64,000 bases of DNA from Channallabes apus (lineage: Eukaryota > Chordata > Actinopteri > Siluriformes > Clariidae), in NCBI GenBank assembly GCA_030522415.1, contig CM060109.1, positions 1,025,001-1,089,000 on the forward strand. Reading direction: 5' to 3'. The notes under the pieces are model-generated. The model did no database searches and had not been told where the DNA came from. It worked only from the letters and a program-made list of their open reading frames with translations. Of this stretch, positions 59,456 through 64,000 are shown one piece after another. The position numbers and the translations under genes were made by a program. Every line of letters begins with the position of its first letter. The first letter of the stretch is position 1.

Positions 59456-60893
59456 TATAGGCTTACATGGGTCTTAAATTAAGGAAAGACAACGTGTATT
59501 CAGCCTGCTGAGGAGGATGTGATCAAAGCCTGGAGTGGAGCGACTGCACGTTCCTCTCTCCACTCTAAGCGTTTTGTTATCACTCCGGTATGGATCCACT
59601 CCGGGTTTTGGTTTAGTTTTGAAGAACTACGTGTCAGGCTGAGGTATAACTATATTTAAGATAGCATGGACACACTTAATGCAGGAAGGCTCCGATGTTT
59701 CGGAGATTGATAAAAGTGTAAAAAAAATAAAATAAATGGAGATGGGCTTGGCTTAGCGAAATTGGGGAGAATGGCAAGCCTTTTAGTTCGTGGACTAAAA
59801 AAAATCAAACATCCAGGTAGGTGTCTCTGCACAGTATGCCACAGGAAACTTCAATATGGCAATAATGGCAAAACAAAGTGCGAGTTCGCCATCAGTCAGC
59901 AGCTCGTCACAATGCTGCGGTTCGTGCTCTAACAGTACACATGCTCCCTGTCTGCTGCGACAAGAACCACAACGGTGCTATTACTTTTTTCTGTTAATTA
60001 TTAAGAGTTTCACAAAACATTGTTTGGTGTTATAAGATAAATAAAAACATGCACTGAAAAGATATGTGGTAGATGGTTGATTATTTGTCAAGGTATTTTT
60101 TTTTCAAAGATTACAAATAGCTTTTAAAATATGCAAACTGGCAATATTAAAGCGGTTTAATCTCCCCTAAAGCTATTGGTCTCGACTATTTAAATAAAGT
60201 GTTTGTTAAAGGAATATGGCTTGGCCTGAAAAAAGTTCAGTCAGAAGACTTTTTTTCACTTTAATCCCTGCAGTGAGAGTAGAGGAAGGGGCAGATTCAG
60301 AACCAGGGAGGGAGCCGGAGACAGCAGAACAAAGAGATGATATTGCCAGCACCAGCACAGGGAGCACAGTTTTTAGTTTAGATCTCATGTTTACATTTTA
60401 TTGTATGTTGATGGCTTGACTGTAAACAACATAAACAATGCAATAAATTTATTAAAATATATATTTATTGTCCCCCCTGCTGTTAAATGAAATTTGCGTT
60501 ATTTTACGTTAACATTACGTTATTACATTATTAACGTCGACAGAATAAAGTAAAGTTTTATTTCTGGAATTGATGCACGGGCTTCATCTTAGGCTTTTTT
60601 TTTCTTTCGGTTCTTTCGTTTCTCAGCGCCGGACTGTTGATGTCTCTTTCCAGGACCAGGCATATCGTTCAATTATTATAATTCTTTTGGCCAAATACTG
60701 TAGGCAGCCGTAACAGAGGTGAGGGCGTGTGCTTAGCCGACTCTGCGTTCACCGTAGACTTCAATATAGACGTTTATACTTTTGTTTATTTGTATATGTA
60801 TGTTATTAATATAATTTTTTTAGAGATTGTGTGTGCGTGCGAGAGTTTGTGTTGATAAGTTTATGTGGATAAGTTGATAAGTGTATGTTGTCA

Positions 60894-62186
60894 AAGTATT
60901 TGTGGACATATAATTAGGGAAATTTTTTTTAAATTAAGGATGTATTGAAACATAATGCAGTAACTCTACAGTATTTATTTGAACACGGTAAAGGTGTTAA
61001 TGTTTCGTACATTCCTTAATTTGTCCTTTCGGTTTGTGTTTTATGTTTCACTGTTTTCAATATACTGTACATACTGTAAAACCTATGGACAACAATGTTC
61101 CGGAAGCATTATTAAATATTCAATAAGGCACACACACAATTTAGTTGCAATAAAGTTTTATTAAATATATAATAAAGCAGGCCGTACTGTATATGGAAAA
61201 TGGTCACTCAAAATCTTTACAAAAGCAAGAGTATTCATTAATTATTTTTTTTTAGAAAAGAGAAAACTCAATCTTTTCTTTCTAAGAAGTTCGTTAATTA
61301 TGTCTCTTATTTGCTTGTTGTTGTGGGCTGTGGGGTGGAATTTCCTAGCAACAGGATCGGAAAGTGCTTGAAGCAGAATTACCCCATCAGCGAAACCGGT
61401 TTGATAACTTTCACACCAAGGATACTGTAGGTGAGAAGGGGGATTACAGTAACGGTTTCTGGGGGTCTTCACCAAGAGGTGATGTGGGTCGCGTTGTATT
61501 CAGCGAATAGACTAAAACAAAATCATGTTTGCTTCAGCATTGCAAACAATATTGTATTAGGCCAACTTTATTTAAGATTAAAATAATAGTGGGTTAGGAA
61601 CGTTATTCTTCATATAACTTAAATGGCTGAATGAAGTTAAATATACACAATAAATTAATAATTGCGTTTGCTTTACATGCGTTTGCACTCGTGTAAATAG
61701 CTTTTTCATTGTATATACTACCATATCGTATATCTGTGTCTAATACTCGTTTATTCAGTGAATTAGAAACTTGGTCAGTCTGGCTTTTAGATACAGTTCT
61801 TCAGAGCAAGCATTGTGTAAATATAATATATAAAAAATAATGAAATATAAAATAAAATAAATATACAACATAAATGGTTAATGATAGCAATAAAATCAGA
61901 CATAATAGTTGGATTTGATACTTTTCTTTTTATTTACTGTATAGACATCTTATTATGCTTTCTCTGTTATTAATCTCTATATTCTCTAATTATGACTTGA
62001 ATAAATCATGTTGGAAAAGCGAGTACTGTAGTCTATATATTTGTGTTTGTTGTTTTCCTGGGGGGTGGCGTGTTTATGTCTGCATTTTATCTATAAATCG
62101 TGTGTGTGTGTGTGTGTGTGTGCACGGAGAGTTTATGTGCGTGCACGGAGAGTTTGTGTGTGTGCACACGGAGAGTTTGAGTGTGC
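60894..62186. other. Intergenic DNA, no gene recognised
   Basis: AT-rich. A diverged family-B interior match lies near 61515-61565 ('gcttcagcattgcaaacaatatt', as at 15305). A (TG)n run lies at 62100-62121, followed by three copies of a 'gtgcacggagagtttg' type repeat (62122-62180). No coding signal. Confidence 0.5.
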
Positions 62187-62299
62187 CCCTTTGATGTGCT
62201 GGGTATGGCGGGGCGTCGACGGCTGACCAGTGTAAAGTAGCGTACTTTACACACACTGATCAGCAGTCGACGCCCCGCCGTACCCAGCAGATCAAAGGG
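62187..62299. repeat. 113-bp near-perfect palindrome (hairpin)
   Basis: The left arm from CCCTTTGATGTGCTGGGTA pairs with the right arm ending TACCCAGCAGATCAAAGGG. Over about 50 bp there are about four mismatches plus one 4-nt bulge (an extra CACA on the right), and the turn is at TAAAGTAGCGTACTTTA. The arms are GC-rich (GGCGGGGCGTCGAC) in an AT-rich setting. It could form a stable hairpin as RNA or a cruciform as DNA. No other copy was noticed in the window. Confidence 0.85.
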
Positions 62300-62454
62300 A
62301 CAGTTATCGGCTATGACACATTGAAGGAGAACTTAATATATATATAATTTAAAACTATTTATTCATTTGTCTTTTATTTACTTACTTACTAGCGAATGCT
62401 TTTTTAGGGCTCTAAAAACTACGACAGTATGAGTGACAATGGCCCTTGCACCGG

Positions 62455-62558
<104 letters not shown>

Positions 62559-62701
62559 GTATTTAATTAAATTCTTAAATCATCGTGTTCACCATTCACT
62601 GAAAAAAAGAACTTGTAAGATTTACTTGATAAAATCCTCGTAACAATTTGGACACATAGATTTTAAGTAAATTTTATTGCTCCAATATTAAGGCTGAATA
62701 C

Positions 62702-62806
62702 CAAACCCCTTCCCCCTACCCTTCCACTTGGCGCGTTCACGTGCAGGGGTAGAGGTGTCTCATTTCTCTTTTGGTTGGAGGTGTAGGGGGAGGGGGAAGG
62801 GCCAGA
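62702..62806. repeat. Foldback with CCCTTCCCCCTACCC ends
   Basis: The left end CCCCTTCCCCCTACCCTTCC is mirrored by 'gtgtagggggagggggaaggg' at about 62782-62802 in inverse orientation, with about 60 bp between. It resembles ends of a fish MITE. The small frame 62728-62910 crosses it and is not supported. Confidence 0.45.
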
Positions 62807-62929
62807 TAGCCCTCCAAACGAAGATTTTTCGGGACCTCACTTCAAACGAAGGGCTAAGCGAAGTTTTCAACATGGCTGCACACTCGAGCAAGCAGAGACA
62901 TAAATGTTAATTACCATTAATAAAGATTT

Positions 62930-63325
62930 TTATGACAAGTTTTCATTATATGTATATTACCTTTAGTCTTGTGTTTGTGTTTATGGTGATGTTCTGTAAA
63001 GAAACGTTTGCAAAAAAATCGCTAAAGTTTGCTAGCGGATAGTACAGATTGCACGATATTACAAATATATATTTTATGTCACATACACTTTACTGCATGC
63101 TACAAACAAATATGAAAGTTCAGTAGCACGGCTGTTTGCAGAGCATTTGATAACGCATTGTTTGTTTAGCTTACGGCCATATGTGTACATGTAAATGAAC
63201 GGTGCTTACACTATTCTTACTTATTGCAACGTGACTACAGTTTTGTAATTTATATTATGCATGTCCTCTGACGTAATATTAGGAACATCTTTCATAAATC
63301 ACACAACTAAAATATAATTAAACAG
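62930..63325. other. AT-rich intergenic DNA
   Basis: No repeat family or coding signal was recognised. Confidence 0.5.
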
Positions 63326-63981
63326 TTTATTCACCAACATTACCAAATATTTGTGACATTCACAGTCTAGATACAAGTTGTCTTTTTAATAAAAGGGCAT
63401 TCAGCTAAATTTTGCATCCATAGAAACAACTGCACGGCACCAGGGCCTGAAATACTCGTTTTAAACAAAATTGTGTAAAATAATAATAATAATAATAAAT
63501 AAATAAAATACAGCATTCATTTAGAAATAAAATACAGCAGAAAATACATTAAACAAACTGTAGAATAAATGTTAAAACTTAATAGCCCTCTGAAGCAGTG
63601 AAGTTGCAACATTCAAATTAGCACTCTGGACTAGTGCACTTAAAAGTATGCCATTGAAACCATAACGCATTAAAACATTTTAAGCTGAACATGTAAACAC
63701 AACATGTAAAGACTTGTAGTCAAGCCAAATCAAATGTTTTAAGATGATAACTTCATCTTTAAAGCTTGCACTTTTGGTGATAGCTTAATCCCATCAAGTT
63801 CTAGAAGCACTTTCTGAAAATAGCTCAAATGTGTAGTGCAGTGCTCGGAGCTATTGCCACATTCTTGCAAAATTTCCTCTCCTTCAAGGATTATGGATAC
63901 ACCAACTGGTCCTTCCCCTTCAACAGCACAGACGACAAGGATTTTAAGAAGGTGCATACTGGCATCACTTCGTCTGTCCCC
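63326..63981 (-). CDS. Terminal exon of an unidentified gene (SAMD3-like fish family suspected)
   Basis: Minus strand. The exon body 63981-63739 is preceded by an acceptor (aaattttatgcag) and encodes 80 codons plus TAA in phase 0: GDRRSDASMHLLKILVVCA, then VGVSIILEGEEILQECGNS and, at the end, LELDGIKLSPKVQALKMKL. No stop or frameshift, and codon use looks like real coding sequence. The 3' UTR of about 410 bp ends at AATAAA (63331-63326). The closing motif (LDG-KLS-K---LK-KL) recalls the C-terminus of a large fish family annotated as SAM-domain protein 3-like. That is recall, not a search. The gene continues beyond the right edge. Confidence 0.45.
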
Positions 63982-64000
63982 CTGCATAAAATTTACAAGA

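Larger units (their letters stand above)
57597..60893. repeat. Long inverted repeat (arms about 450 and 600 bp)
   Basis: Arm 1 (57597-58045) is the inverse of arm 2 (60298-60893). Shared features are the 'gataagttgataagtgta' block, 'gagtcggctaagcaca', 'tggtcctggaaagagac' and a GC-richer stretch with one frame (MRSKLKTVLPVLVLAISSL, hydrophobic, signal-peptide-like) present in both arms. Arm 2 carries an extra insert of about 150 bp (about 60470-60620). The spacer of about 2.25 kb holds a family-B end (59235-59455), poly-A runs (58232-58248, 59002-59020) and no recognised gene. It could be two oppositely oriented copies of one repeat or the ends of a foldback element. Confidence 0.6.

Noticed and set aside
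62728..62910. Small gene starting near a GC-rich stretch
   Set aside because: The start overlaps a foldback repeat and the frame shows no recognisable protein features.

Overview
This window reads as accessory, repeat-saturated DNA from a ray-finned fish. The evidence is: AT-rich DNA with long (TA)n and (CA)n microsatellites; Tc1-type transposons with IR/DR ends; CR1/Rex1-like, L2-like and RTE-type LINEs; BEL/Pao and Ty3/gypsy LTR elements; a class-I-like endogenous retrovirus; and GT-AG intron fragments. I cannot name the species. No complete, clearly functional host protein gene is visible. The best host-gene candidate is a terminal exon at the right edge (63739-63981, minus strand).

Layout. 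1-5.9 kb: a family-B repeat end, then an LTR retrotransposon deletion derivative (2532-4945) with TSD, PBS-like and PPT signals, inserted in a decayed Tc1-like transposon. 8.9-10.5 kb: Ty3/gypsy gag-protease pseudogene. 11-13.6 kb: family C and A fragments. 15.3-39.8 kb: a deep nest. Exons of an unidentified intron-containing gene (15697-16066) are followed by a BEL/Pao LTR and gag. The gag is split at a TA by a 4.84-kb element (family A, 18182-23024). A decayed retrovirus on the minus strand (about 23.33-34.24 kb) follows, itself split by a family-C element (23504-26309) and a LINE (about 27.0-29.8 kb). A second BEL LTR follows, then a second long family-A copy (34782-38956) that runs into an inverted family-A end. 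39.8-41 kb: L2/CR1-like LINE fragment (esterase plus endonuclease) cut by a family-B end. 41-45.5 kb: repeats and short tandem duplications. 45.7-50.4 kb: RTE LINE split by a CR1/Rex1-like LINE with a 7-bp TSD. 50.4-54.4 kb: family C and B copies and a tRNA-like sequence. 54.4-57.2 kb: a third long family-A copy with a Tc1 transposon inserted in its (TA)n tract. 57.2-61 kb: a long inverted repeat. 62.2 kb: a 113-bp near-perfect palindrome.

Main result. Family A looks like a large TA-target DNA element without a recognisable transposase. It carries (i) an internal tandem duplication with, at the joint, a SINE whose head is an intron-retaining tRNA-Ile(UAU)-like sequence and whose tail matches the 3' end of the LINE at 46.4-49.3 kb, and (ii) on its minus strand, a compact gene-like cassette: GC-rich promoter-like DNA with TCACGTGA, a first exon with a GTAAGT donor, a 3' exon with a 32-codon open frame kept in two copies, and AATAAA. 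Several of the repeat ends also carry close matches to the CTCF core motif. Family names A-D are local labels. All homology calls come from reading the sequence; no search was run.
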